A DNA stretch of 64,000 nt from Mytilisepta virgata (taxonomy: Eukaryota > Mollusca > Bivalvia > Mytilida > Mytilidae), in the NCBI GenBank assembly GCA_028015205.1, contig CM051521.1:93658513-93722512 (forward strand), read 5' to 3'. The notes beneath the pieces are model-generated. The model searched no databases and had not been told where the DNA came from. It saw only the letters and a list, made by a program, of their open reading frames with translations. Shown here piece after piece: positions 46,190 to 58,050 of this stretch (its first letter is position 1; each line of letters begins with the position of its first letter). A program made the position numbers and the translations under genes.

Positions 46190-46690
46190 CTGCATAATTT
46201 TGAATAAACACAAATATACAAACATATTATGATTTGGGAATACATTATATGATAACAATACCTTGTGCATATAGAATTGGTAAACTCAATTTACCATTTT
46301 GTTCCGATTAGGGCATGCACATTTCTGCATGATTTTTAATATGTACACATTTACAAATACATGTATCTGTTGATATGGGAATACATGATAGGTACCAATA
46401 CCTTGTGTTCCACATTGACTTGTTCATATAATGGTAGAAATTGAGATGTATGATTTACCGTTTTGCGCTGATAAGGGCATGCACATTTCTGCATGATTTT
46501 GAACAAGCACGAAATTCAATATACAAAATTCTGTTGATCTTGGCATAAAACACAGTATATGGTAAACCTACCATCTTTTTCACTAACTGTGCATATAAAT
46601 GTAGAATTAAGCGTACCCCGATTTTGAAATAAACATGAATATACAAAAATATGTTGAACTGGGCATAGAGTATTACATATATGACAGAAA
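46165..46690 (-). repeat. Tandem ~150-165 bp units repeating an acceptor-like motif
   Basis: GGGCATGCACATTTCTGCAT followed by GATTTTxAAxAxGxACA recurs at about 46,311 and 46,476; the same site in a first unit is at about 46,175 (GGATATGCACAGTTCTGCAT), and a fourth is partial near 46,580-46,640. Units also share CCAATACCTTGTG and TATGGTAxAxxTxxxTTTACC. Read on the minus strand each begins with an ATGCAG acceptor-like site. Confidence 0.55.
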
Positions 46691-46744
46691 GACTGCACAG
46701 TTAAGCCAAATATTGCATAAGCGAGTATTATCTCTCCATGCATT

Positions 46745-48668
46745 TAATTTAATTTCAATTTTTAATTTTTTTTTACTATTTGTGAGAAAAAACAGGAAAA
46801 TAAAACTTTAAAAAATAATGACGTGAGATGTATCTATCTTTAATTAGCGCATGCACTTTAGGGTTAACTAACTCATTTGCATGTATAGAAAAAACTGAAC
46901 ATATCATTGAATTATTAGTCAATGTCATTTCATAATTCATATTACTAGTTTAGCAAATAGATTCTAATATTATTTTCAATCAGATGAAAAAAATCCATCA
47001 CAAATGAATATTTTCTGGTCGTTCATAAAAGCAAGAATAATTAGTGAACGTCACGAACAACGATTTCATATTCACACATCCATCATTTCTATTTCTGTTT
47101 ATGACTATCAGGCATATTGTTGGGCCAATTTTACAGAAGCAAATACTTAATAATTTTGACAAACATGTCGCCATTACGATATGTTGGCAAACCGGTATGA
47201 TTGATATAGGGTATATTCTGGAGAAATCATCGCTGACATGATCTATGGAAGTACCCAATCAGAAGCCACAGTTTTATGTTTAATCAACCGATTTTCTTTT
47301 GTAGGAGATTAAATTTAAAATAATCATCAAACAGAGTAATAACATTTCCTCCTGATATAATTCAAAATAATTTAGAAACGAAAGACATGAAAAAAATTTA
47401 TAATTATCACGTAGGTTTCGATTAAGAGAAGGGTCATTATTTATCAGGTGAGGGGGTTGGAGCAAATTGTTATGGTAAACACATTTCTGAGGCAACCACC
47501 CTTCTGTACCATTAGGCAATTGAAGACCCCAGCCCCTAAACACCATGCTAAGGAGACATGGCCCTCCTCCCCTTTCCAACTAAAATGAATCGGAGATGGT
47601 TTGTTCTCTTGTTTTTTTTTTCTCACACATAGTAAAAAAAATAATAATTAAAAATTGAAATTAGATTTCTCAAATTTTAGACTAACGTTTTGAATATTGA
47701 ACTTTTTGGAAATGACATGAAATAGGATAATGTCCTATAAAACCACTCTTTTTATTGTGAAGAAGTGAAGAATCAAAATGAAAGTGAAAACTTCGCACAC
47801 CATTAAAAATTTTAAAGGTTATTTATTGCATAAAAAATTCTTTATTCATAAATGTTATTTAAATTCAGTTTTGACAAAGTGCAAAATGGATAACAATTTC
47901 TGTAACATTTTTCAGCTTTTTAGGAGGTATATATGCATTTTTGTGCTATACCTGTTTGTCCTTTCAGACAGTCATTCAAGAAAGATCCAGGTTATTCATC
48001 TTGACCATTTGCTATTTTTTTCATTTCATTGATTTGTCTGGAAACTGTTGAATTTGAAGATTTGCGTTTGTTGACAAACTTGCAGCATTGATTTTTAGAA
48101 TTTAATTAATCACTTTTTTCTTTTAACATTGATTTAATTTATAACTTTATATAACACCAAAAGATTAATACATATTTTTTCCTGAGTTAATATATAGTAA
48201 ATGTGGGATTTTAATAATAATGATCACTTTACTGTCCTTAAACATATTTATAATGTTTGTGACATACATAATACAAAACATATACAAACACATAAAGTAC
48301 AAACTGTTGAAATACAAACTGTAGTACATGCTTGGATTAAGACACTTCTGACCTCAATTCTAATGATTGTTTAATACAACTGATTTAAAACTGAAGAAAT
48401 TGCAATTTGTAAAGTACATGTTGTGGGATAAGATAAGATAATGACCGACTAGTCTACTTATAAACCCCTAAAATTCTCAAACCCTACTGTCCGATAAATA
48501 ATGACCCTTCCCTAAATAATTAAAAGTTTTAAATTTCAAAGTTGATTCTGCTTTGCTTTCACCTTAAAAAAGTTTGTTACCCCCGCTGTTCCAAAATATC
48601 TTCTATACCAGTACAACGTACGTTTATATCTGAGTTTCAAAATTATGTTTATATACCCCAAAATTAAG
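46745..48668. other. Gene-free AT-rich stretch
   Basis: Short frames in several directions (for example 46,998-47,258 and 47,280-47,579 minus, 47,778-48,032 plus) without recognisable domains or repeated conservation. Nothing further is supported. Confidence 0.35.
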
Positions 48669-48793
48669 AAATAATTCATTGGTGCCATGCTCTATGGTTA
48701 TTTTAACATGGTTATGCCTTATATTTGTTTATATTTTACACCGAGCTTTAGTGCGTTAAAATAACCATAGAGTATGGCACCAATGAATTATTT
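48669..48793. mobile_element. 125 bp foldback MITE with 39 bp arms
   Basis: Arms AAATAATTCATTGGTGCCAT... (48,669-48,707) and its mirror (48,755-48,793) match at 38 of 39 positions, with a 47 bp loop containing TTTATATTTGTTTATATTTT. Related loop and arm text appears at 58,175-58,260, and one arm at about 60,310-60,372 on the other strand, so it belongs to a family. Confidence 0.85.
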
Positions 48794-49479
48794 CGATTCT
48801 AATAGGACCATATGCATAATTTCTGTAATCGAAGCGAACCATATAAGGCGTCATATACGGGCAGCCATGTCTATTTTAATTAAGGACAGCATTTTTAAAG
48901 AAAAACGTAAAATGTCTTTAAAGAAACAAAATAAAATCAGACTTACATTTTTGTGAGATTTTAAGCAAATAGCAGCGTTCCAGAGTCTGTACAACGTACG
49001 ATTTTCCGTTTTTGACTGTCGATCGGGCGTCATTTGAATGAATGACGTTATACCTTGGATTGTGACGTCGCACTTTCGACGGTCATACCATTTCGCGTGA
49101 CAGTTATCGTTGTTGTATTTCGAGCTTTGCTTAATGTTTGCAACGCGCTATATGTAAGATAGATTCATTGAGATGGAAGAATGCGACTTTGAAACTATTT
49201 TATCAACAAAATTCAACAGTTGTGATTTCATGTGTGCTTCACGCTTCATGTCAACAACGCATTGTACGCATGTGTCAATAATAATTGTTCCATATAGAAC
49301 ACGGTTGTGTTTCTATAGCGAAAGCGGCACGTCATATTAGAATAACCTGTTACAAGTAGTTGGTAACTCTTAATCTTTGTTGTGCACTTGATGATTGTAC
49401 ATTAATTGTATTGACGATTGGTAAGCAACACCGATACATTTTTTTAAATTGCCTTTGCAGAAATGATATATAGTATATC

Positions 49480-49660
49480 CGACTCTCTGCTGTGTTTATG
49501 TTTGTGTTTTGTACTCTTATATGTTATTTCTTGTCCGGGATTCTGTAAGTTGGGTTGCTTTGATTGATTGGTATCTCATTGTTGTCCTTTCCTGTTATCC
49601 ATTTTGTTGTTTGTTTATACTTTGTTCTTTAAATTCTCCGAGACTCACAGCGCAACTCCT
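49480..49660 (+). repeat. Short interspersed repeat family, third copy
   Basis: Matches TTTGATTGATTGGTATCTCA and CCTTTCCTGTTATCCATTTT of the minus copy at 36,158-36,420 almost base for base. No coding function. Confidence 0.65.
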
Positions 49661-50830
49661 GAAGGATTATCTGATTTCTTTTCGCCTCTTTACTACATCT
49701 GGATAAAATTTACCATATATGGAAAACGCCATAAGATACAATACACCATGTCCTGCACGGAAAACCATGCCTTAGCTTATCATCAAGATAAACGCTAAAT
49801 GAACAGATAAACCATACCAAATACGCTTTATAAATCGCTCGAGCGTTTATGGTATTGTTTATGGACTAAGGCTAACCATTGTTCATTCATCGTTCGTATA
49901 TCGTCCGTAAACATGCCACAAATCCCTATACATACAAGCTAAATTCACAGCCATTTCAATTGTAACAAATTACAACCGGAGTAAAATTACAAAAAGCATA
50001 TCCATAACTTACCATACGAAGTGTTAGTTTTTTATGTATGACTTACGGATGGAAATGTAATGTTTTTGTTTTAAGCATTTGGTTTTTTCCAAACTAATTT
50101 ACCGGAAATATCTGATAAAATGAGTCCGATTCTGCATACTTTTTTTGATTTAAACGAGGAGAAAGTTTGACACATGTAAAATGATCTATTCATTTATCTT
50201 CGGTAACGTGACACACTTTCCAATCTTTCTAATGCAGAAATTAATTTTAGCAATTCCTCATCTGAATATTTGATAGTATCACAATCGTACCATCAATCAC
50301 TGGCGAGTGAAAAATTAAAACGATTGCATAAATTAATATATTGTTAAAAATGCTATTCCTGTAGATTCAAAGAAAACAAATATTTTTATATTTCAGAATT
50401 TTGTTTGGTAAAATCTATAAGCCTTAAACACAACAGTCTTGGCTGATGAGTGTGCACTAGGACATCGTAGGCAAGCTAATATTGTGGGGTTCTATATTCT
50501 GAAGTAGTTGTTAGATAAAAAAAACATCAAAGCGAATATCAAAATGTTCAGTCGAAAAGGCTGGAAGGTTGGTGTTCTCCAAATTTTAAGCAGGGTGAAT
50601 CTTGTAAAATGTTAACACATTCAATAATAAGAATCAGAACTTGAATAAGATCCCAGAAATTCTTGCTTAAACAAAACGAAAGGTTAACTTTCAGTATTAA
50701 ACCGCCGATCAAAATTTTTTAATCGAACTCAGACTCATGCTTATGTACAGGTATATAAAATATGTCAGAAAGTTAACCAATGTTAACGTTAGAAATGCAA
50801 ATTTGCGACACAACTTTTTGTCATTTCTTC

Positions 50831-50926
50831 AGCGGGAGTCGAACCCATACTGGCTGAGACATCGTGGCAACACCGCCTGTACTGTGTCCAGCGGCTTAAA
50901 CAACTAGACCAACTTGACTATGCCAC
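50831..50926 (-). repeat. tRNA-like sequence, probable SINE head or tRNA pseudogene
   Basis: The minus strand starts GTGGCATAGTCAAGTTGGTC (A-box-like) and has a perfect-looking B box, TGGGTTCGACTCCCG. At ~96 nt the length suggests a long-variable-arm (Ser/Leu-class) ancestor. The acceptor stem (GTGGCAT against CCCGCT) does not pair and no anticodon arm closes cleanly, so it is not an intact tRNA gene. Confidence 0.4.
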
Positions 50927-51163
50927 AAAATGTAATTGATAGATAAACGAAAATTTCAAAGAAAACAAAACTAGCGGAATCCAACACCACACAAAAAATC
51001 CCTCAGGGACAGAATATAGATTCCAGTATAGTGATTTATTATGATGCAAAATAATTCATTCTATAAATAAATAAACTTTATTTACATAAATTGTATTTAC
51101 AGAAGAACAATTAGCAAATAATACAAACAATTAAACAGTACATGCAGCAACCCCATCAAAAAT

Positions 51164-51223
51164 CGGCTGTGTAAAATCACGGGGTTTTTCATATGTGAAA
51201 AGCCCTGTAATTTTACCCAGCCG
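51164..51223. repeat. 60 bp imperfect palindrome upstream of the Harbinger exon
   Basis: CGGCTGTGTAAAATCACGGG and its mirror CCCTGTAATTTTACCCAGCCG pair with a few mismatches around TTTTTCATATGTGAAAA. It lies 215 bp before the transposase exon and could be a separate foldback or a subterminal structure of that element. Confidence 0.7.
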
Positions 51224-51438
51224 AAGTATATATAATTAGTAATGGGAACTTTATTGACCTCATCCAATATTTCTGATTGGTTCCCAATCTATTCACATAT
51301 TTTGCAAAGTCGAAAATGTGACCTATCCCAGCGGTACGTTCTATCTACTTGTATAAGAAGTGCCTCTTCCTGTATATATACTAAATTACCTGTATATATA
51401 CCAAATTAACAAGATAATTTGTTATCTTTTCCCCGTAG

Positions 51439-51772
51439 GTTATGACAACATTGAAACCTTGCAAAAGGAGATTATTTATCAGAAGTTGCTGATCTGCATG
51501 GGATATCAATTGCTTCAGCATCATGTTGTAAAATCTGTTTGTCATGACATTTGTGCAAACGTCCAGAACATCAGATTTCCAACAGAAGATGCTGAACAGA
51601 GGGTTGTCAAACAAATGTTTTACAACATAAGCAGTTTCCCTAATGTGTTGGTTGCAATCGATGGAACCCTTAAAACCATTCCGGGGATGTCAGGAGATGA
51701 CGAACCAAACTTTGTCTGCAGGAAGCAATTCCATGCTATAAATGTACAGGGCATTTGTAATGCAGATTTAAA
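51439..51772 (+). pseudogene. PIF/Harbinger (HARBI1-like) transposase exon
   Basis: An exon bounded by acceptor TTTTCCCCGTAG and donor AAA|GTAAGC, open throughout. It has FYNISSFPNVLVAIDGTLKT with the first catalytic aspartate of the DDE_Tnp_4 fold, then DEPNFVCRKQFHAINVQGIC, a block highly typical of Harbinger transposases and vertebrate HARBI1. The following exon with the second and third catalytic residues was not found before 52.4 kb, nor an exon with the start codon. This is therefore one clean exon of an incomplete element; no frame lesion is visible within it. Confidence 0.75.
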
Positions 51773-52254
51773 GTAAGCTATTCTTATCCGTTCACCAGTA
51801 CATTAACAAACAATGGCCTCATGGTTACAATTTCACAGGAAATCAATATCGAATTATGCCCGTCACTAGCTAGCAAGCTAAGTATTTTTCGATCTTTGCC
51901 ATACCTTACTTTTCTACTTTAAACCAATGACAATAAATATTATACTTTTTACTGTTGTGCTTCTTTTGGTAAGCACCAACCATTTTATTACCGAGGGATG
52001 GGATGGTGGGGAGGGGGTTGGGGTGTCGCTGGGATTTTTTAATTGTCACGTGTTTACAGACAATTTTTAACTGTTATATATGTTTTAATGTACACTTTAT
52101 TTAAGAAATATTGTACATCTATCCTGGTCTATCTTTAGTATGCATTTTTATTTTCTCTCCAATAATAGTTACATTAATAGAATTGAATAGACAACAAATA
52201 CAAAAGCTGTCAAATCACAAATCTAATTTTCATGTACATATATACCTTTGTATA

Positions 52255-52406
52255 ATAGCAGCCCAACATTTGTTTTTGGCATCATTAGAGATGGATGAGT
52301 TCAAATTTCCTTTCAGCAAGCTTATATTTGTAGAAAAACTCTCAGTGAGCATTAAGCTCCTCCATTGTCCAGTTCGGCTTTCTTTCAGCTTGGGGTAATT
52401 CAGTTG
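52255..52406 (-). pseudogene. Myb/SANT-like DNA-binding remnant (Harbinger companion?)
   Basis: The minus strand reads ERKPNWTMEELNAH, a stop, then EFFYKYKLAERKFELIHL, two stops, and CQKQMLGCYY. This follows the pattern of Myb/SANT-like domains (basic residues, W-T-x-E-E, later K-W-like core) found in the second protein of PIF/Harbinger elements. It lies 480 bp from the transposase exon, in the opposite orientation. With three stops it is dead. The domain call is tentative. Confidence 0.4.
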
Positions 52407-53599
52407 CCTTATTGACTATATGAATCTGTTATTACTTATCAGCAGACGACATGCTGTTTAATTTTCTTTTGAAATAATAATTTTATCTAACCTTATATAT
52501 CAAATGGTACCAATCAGTTTTTGGTCACAAAGGTACACAAACGATATAAAAAGCCAATCTATAAAAATCTCAAACAGACGTGGTCAGTGTGGTTTTATCA
52601 CATTCACATAAACTATAGAATTTCATTCATATTTTTTATGAATGGAACTTTGAAGTCAGAAAGATAGATCGACATTCATACAGCTGTGCGATATGAGATG
52701 AAATCTCTACATATTTACTAATTTGAATGACGTACTTGCAGTGCTGTTAACTGTAAAGAATTTTCCCTTCTCGCAATTTGTGCTGACATTTTGGATACAC
52801 GATAACCGGAATTGACGTCAAATTGCGCATGTAAAACGAACATGAAACTAGGTTGCTATGCAATTGTTTATCTTACGAGTAGTCGTACGATTTGAATAAT
52901 CTTAAGTTTAAAATAAATCTTATTACAGCTTTTGTGAAAATGACTAAAGATTTCTCTTAGTATATTCGAAAGTTGAAATCTTAAGATTTATCTTAAGAAT
53001 TTTTGTGAAAAGATTTACTGATACAATATTCCAACACAATACAATTAGTGGTATTACTAAATGATTTTAATGTACAATGTTAACGTTAATAACTTTCTAT
53101 GTATTTTATATCAGTCTGCTCTGAATCAGTATCAAGATAAAAGGTAACTATACAAATGTAATAAATGCTTTAATTTGAGCTTATATGTATCTTCTGTTTG
53201 CAAGAAAGATACTCAAAAAAGAGAAAACGCCAAAATTTAAGGCATTAAGTACTTACATGTATCAAAGAAAAACAAGCATATCCCACCCACTCGCCCGCAC
53301 GTTACAAAATATATCAGTAACAAACGTTTGTTTGTTTGGAGTAATAATAAAATTATGACATCATATGTATAACTTTATGCAATTCAGTAAAAAGTCCTCT
53401 TTCACCAAATCACTGAAGACTATACTGGCCTCTCACGAATATTGTCGATTTCTATTGAACTTCATGGCGAGACGGTATGAAAGTCTGTATGGGAGTGTGG
53501 TTTCTGACTATTAGTATTTCGTTTAAACGAACGACATTATCTACGCAGCTACTAGGGCCTTAGCTTGTTTTACAGTTAAAAACAACACATTCGGACCCT
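52407..53599. other. Gene-free stretch
   Basis: AT-rich, with a short palindrome ATTCATATTTTTTATGAAT near 52,625-52,643. No domain or splice-bounded frame is seen. Confidence 0.35.
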
Positions 53600-53885
53600 G
53601 CTGTCTAAATTATGTATCGCCTAACTGATTGTTTATAGTTCTAGCAAGCGGCCAGCGTATTGGTATTCATACGATTTTGGCTTTTATAGTATGTTTTATA
53701 CAGAGTACCTGGATAGATGGGTGCCCCACCACCGTTCATTGCGACTATGCCGAATCTCTGTTGGGTTTATGTTTGTGTTCTTTCATGTTAATTTTTGTCG
53801 GGATTTCTGTCTGTTCGGTGGCGTTGATTGATTAGTATGTCATTATTGACCTTTCCTGTTATCAATTTTGTTGTTTATTTATAAA
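53600..53885 (+). repeat. Short interspersed repeat family, fullest copy
   Basis: Contains both halves of the family: TAGTATGTTTTATACAGAGT with GTACCTGGATAGATG and CCCCACCACCGTTCATTG, then GTTTATGTTTGTGTTCTTTC and GTTGATTGATTAGTATGTCA. Used here as the reference for the other copies. Confidence 0.65.
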
Positions 53886-54359
53886 GAGAGACAAGAACAA
53901 TTTGGTCGTGATAGTACACCAAAAAATGACAGAGGTTCTTCGAAACAATAACATTTCACAAAACCCTTCGACTAATCTGAGTCCTCGAATACAATTTTTT
54001 TATTTGACCTTCTTGCTCAACTGTTGCCCTGCTTCGTATGAAAATATTCTTTTTCCCAAATTTACGATTTAATTCACAACAGGAGGCTGATAGCTAAAAA
54101 TGTATGATATTTGTTATTACAGTCGAAGAAACAGATTAAATTCAGCCATGAATCGATATTTAAACTATAAACAACACAAAAAATACTAATGTGTAATACA
54201 ATCGATTGTCTGTAGACTTTCTCAAACTCCAAAAGAAGAATTTTGAAATTAGCTTAGACGTAGTCTGATTTGAAAGGTTTCGATTTGTTTTAAGTGATAT
54301 AAGACTTAAAGGATATTTTATGATCTCGGTCCATTTCAGTGGGTAACTGCATAAAAAAC

Positions 54360-55485
54360 ATTTGATTTCTCTACTTTCTATACCACCATTCCTCATTCAC
54401 AATTGAAGGACAATTTGAAAGATTTAATCCATCGATGCTTTAAAAAATAAGGATGGCAACAGCAGATATACATACTTTGTCATTGGTAGAGATAAATCAT
54501 ACTTTGTTAAAAACCACTCTAAATCTAACAAAAAATATACAGAGGACGAAATTGTCCTGATGATTGAATTTTTGATCGACACCATATTTGTTCAATTTGG
54601 TGAACGTGTTTTCCAACAGAAAATTGGCATTCCTATGGGTACTAATTGTGCGCCACTACTGGCCGACTTGTTTCTTTACTCATATGAGGCAGACTTCCTT
54701 TTTTTTAAAGGAAAACAGAAGAAGTTAGCCCGTACCTTTAATTTCAACTTCGCTACATAGATGATGTTTTATCACTAAACAATTCACGTTTTGGGAATTT
54801 CTTACATCTCATCTATCCCAATGAGCTCGAAATTAAGGATAACTACACTACCAAGTTTGCATCTTATATTGACCTTCACCTCGACATTGACACCAGAGGA
54901 AGGTTGAATACAAAACTTTACGACAACCGGGATGACTTTGACTTTCCAATCGTCAAATTCCCATTTTTGAGCGGCAATATTCTAGAAGCACCGGCGTATG
55001 GAGTATATATTTCACAACTCATACGTTATTCCAGAGCTTGTGACATATACATTGACTTACTGAACAGAACCCGGCTCCTGACAGAAAAGTTGCTCAGACA
55101 GGGGTACGTTGCTCCTAAGCTGAAGTCATCCTTATTACATTTGTATGGGCGTCATCATGACTTGGTTGACAGGTATGAAAAACCCGTTTCCCAAATGAAA
55201 ACGGACCTGTCCCATTGGTATTATCCTTTCCTCATACCGGATTTGACATGGGAAGCATGACGGGCGTCCTGCAGGAAGCAGAGACTGCATTCTCTTCCCG
55301 GAAACCTGAGTCTACCCCCGGTTTTTTGGTGGGGTCCATGTTGTTCATATGTTTTTAGTTTTTAATTGTAGTGCATGTATTGTTTTGATCTTGTCTTCGT
55401 TGTTCTCCGTAGTTTGTCAGTCATGTCAGTTGTTACGATTTTTCTCTCCTTCGAATATCCCCTTGGTATGTCTTGACTTTACATA
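54360..55485 (+). mobile_element. Penelope-like reverse transcriptase element, best-preserved copy
   Basis: From the CTACTTTCTATACCACCATT start through the terminal TTCGAATATCCCC. Coding signal: YTYFVIGRDKSYFVKNHSKS, IFVQFGERVFQQKIGIPMGT, NCAPLLADLFLYSYEADF, then a one-base loss just before the catalytic box (stop at the YIDD position), and from 54,904 LYDNRDDFDFPIVKFPFLSG, AYGVYISQLIRYSRACDIYI and LRQGYVAPKLKSSLLHLYGR to the end. After the coding end the terminal block GGTGGGGTCCATGTTG follows. No endonuclease domain is visible, so it is either truncated or a nuclease-free lineage. Family assignment is inferred from RT motifs. Confidence 0.7.
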
Positions 55486-56399
55486 TCACTGAACGTGAAA
55501 AAACTTAATACTCAGTCTTGTAAAATTGTTCGCTTATGTATTGTTTTTCCCCATATCTTTCATAAACAAATTCTGATAAAAAACACTCAATCTAATAGCT
55601 CCGAATGGCTAAAATTTACAAAAGCTTATTCCAACACTATATTTATTCTATAGAGACATTTTTACAAACGGATTGCAACCGCATTTCCGACAGGTCTTCG
55701 GTATCGATATAATTGAAATGAACTTGATATGTGCACTCGGGGATTATATAATACGTGTGAATACGTCACATTCACTGCTTTTGAAGAGAGAGAGAAAGAG
55801 AGAGAGAGTGAGGATCATAGCCCTTAACTTAAGAAATCGTTCGTTTTTTGGGAGGAAAAGGTTTAGCAATGCCATTTTGAAAAGTCATATTGTATATTAG
55901 AGTAGAGGAAACTTATGTTCCGAAAAATTCTAATAATTTGATTAATAAAACACAAATGCACTTTTTTCCTTACATATTAATTATATTTAAACAAATTATT
56001 AAAAATCCGATGGCTTTTAATTGGCAATATTTCAGGCAAACATTTAAAATGTGTTAAACCCAACACTACGTTTGTTTCATTTATTTTATAACAAATATAA
56101 TTTCAGGCCTTCAAAAGTCGAAATAACATGCCTGTCAGTAGTCGGCAGTGATGTTATTCTTGTGAATGTACGCGGGAAGTATATAATAAAGTGATAAAAT
56201 GGAGCAAACCCTCAGGACCTTTATCATTGAATGGAAATTACATGGGATAGGATTTGAATAAGGACAAAGATTGATATGTTGAGGACCAAAATCAAGGAAT
56301 ACTGCGAACCTCACAAAAATGATATAAATTCGTGATGTTTTATTTACTCACAACAAAGGACAACACCAACCGGTTGATAGTTACACATGTGTGTAACAG
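55486..56399. other. Gene-free stretch with a short GA tract
   Basis: A GA-rich run lies at 55,787-55,813. A single 75-codon frame (55,673-55,900) has no recognisable features. Otherwise nothing. Confidence 0.35.
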
Positions 56400-56595
56400 A
56401 CTTGAAAAAAGCAAAACCGTGTGAATTCGAACATTTATCAGATGGTTTGATTAGAGATCGTATCTTTTAGGGAATTCAGAATGAATAATGCAGAGCAAAA
56501 CTTCTACAGGAGAATTTTAACATTAAAAATGCAATTGACATTTTTCATTCAAAAGAAATTAGTTTACAACAAACGAATTTTGAAAACCTACAGAG
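56400..56595 (+). pseudogene. Ty3/gypsy-type gag relic
   Basis: One frame reads CEFEHLSDGLIRDRIF, stop, GIQNE, stop, CRAKLLQENFNIKNAIDIFH and SKEISLQQ. The L-I-R-D-R-I-x-x-G-I motif followed by R-x-K-L-L-x-E and a helical A-I-D-I segment is characteristic of the capsid C-terminal part of invertebrate Ty3/gypsy gag proteins. Two stops and no neighbouring pol or LTR are seen, so only a scrap remains. Confidence 0.6.
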
Positions 56596-56744
56596 GAACA
56601 TCAGTAGTAAGAATTACAAAGGTCCGTACACAAAAACAAATCTAGTAAAAATCCAAGCACAAAAAGGGGCTGATAGTGTTGATCTTCGGGTTAATTGTAA
56701 ACGTGAAGAAGAATTTTGAATTCAAGTTTTAAAAGAGAAATGCG

Positions 56745-57000
56745 AATGGTAATCTTTTAGCATTAGATGTTGTAATTGATAAATATAATCTTGCCTTTTT
56801 GTCTATATGTTGTCCTAATATAGATAACCGAATTTTTATGACCAGATTATGAATACAATTAAAGATTTGAAAGATGACAGTTGTATATTGTGTTGTGATT
56901 TTAATTTAGTACTTAACCCACTCATGGAATAATGTAATTATCTATAAATAAACTCTTAAATTACATAATTAAGCAAATGGTACAAACGACGCTAGTTATC
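56745..57000 (+). pseudogene. L1-type LINE endonuclease relic
   Basis: Reads NLLALDVVIDKYNLAFLSIC, CPNIDN, then MNTIKDLKDDSCILCCDFNL and VLNP, followed by INN and KAR pieces. The x-GDFNLVLNP motif (here CCDFNLVLNP, first Gly lost) with PN-x-D-N upstream is the signature of L1/Tx1-type endonucleases. The frame shifts between the two parts. Probably the 5' partner of the polymerase relic at 60.5 kb. Confidence 0.6.
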
Positions 57001-57159
57001 GTTCAGCCTATTCTGTGATGCTTTTAGATTTAGAATATAACCCCCTTTGTCCACTGTAAAGTAAAGTGGAACTTCAACAATTTATTATTGTATGATATAG
57101 AAATATAAATATTGTTGAAGAAAAAATGAACAGTGCATTCGTCTGTAATTTTGAAAATA

Positions 57160-57770
57160 CAATTGGGCTCAGTTCTAACCCGTCTTTAGAATTGTCCTAA
57201 ACTGTCAGAATAATTTGTTTTAGAACAGTTCTAGAACTGTCATCCCGACACCTTTAGAACCGGTTTTGACATGGTGTGTCCTGACTGATTATCGTCGTTC
57301 TACCCTAGAACCATTCTGGACGATTCTACCCTAGAACCACTTATGTCCCTGGCAATAGTTTATGAATTTTGAATATAAAAATTAGAAGAAATAACATAAT
57401 GAATTTGTTGTCATAATTTTAAAATCAACTTTTAGCGAAATATTTTATAGAGTAAAAAAAGAAACATTTCACTCCCAATAAAGTTTGTACTAAAATTAAA
57501 TGATTTAAAAACTAGTCGATGTTATTTGGTAGTACATAAAACACCCCTCTACATTTGTTTCGACAAGAGAACACTTTAAATCAAGATTTGCTCCCGTCCC
57601 TTCTCAATTTACAGTTCTACACTAGAACCATTTATGACAGTTCTACCGTAGAACCATTTATCACTGTTCTACCTTAGAACCATTTATGACAGTGTTGATT
57701 CTACCCTAGACTAGATTTCTAATTGTCCTCTCTGACAGAATAATTGAGGAGTTAGAAATGATCTCAACAA
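57160..57770 (-). repeat. Palindromic minisatellite element, inverted second copy
   Basis: On the minus strand the order matches 26,096-26,830: left end (ATTCTGTCAGAG, 57,725-57,745), a first array with CTAGGGTAGAATC and TAGAACxGTC units (57,600-57,720), the AT-rich spacer with AAAATATTTCGCTAAAAGTT, a second array (57,230-57,350) and the right end CTGACAGTTTAGGACA near 57,195. Arrays are shorter than in the first copy. Confidence 0.75.
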
Positions 57771-57887
57771 TATACATGAATTTTCATTTTAATATAGTCA
57801 GTTGTTTCTTGAGACCTCGTAATTAGATAGTAAAGGCAAAGGTATCCAACAAAGTAAGAAAAAAGAAAAAAGAACTACTGTAAGAAA

Positions 57888-58013
57888 AAAATCGGTATCA
57901 GCATTTAGAAAGGTCAGTAAACCAAAACAAATATGGTTAAAAATCCAAGCAAAAAAAAATTAGCTGATAGTGGTGGTCTCCGGTTCTGACTTTATTTATT
58001 TTATTTTATTTTT

Positions 58014-58050
<37 letters not shown>
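57888..58050 (+). repeat. Duplicated retroelement scrap and T-rich tract
   Basis: AAATCCAAGCA...GCTGATAGTG at 57,930-57,980 repeats text from 56,645-56,680. It is followed by a TTTTA-rich run and an uninterrupted run of about 31 T (58,018-58,049), which on the minus strand could be a poly-A tail. Confidence 0.55.
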
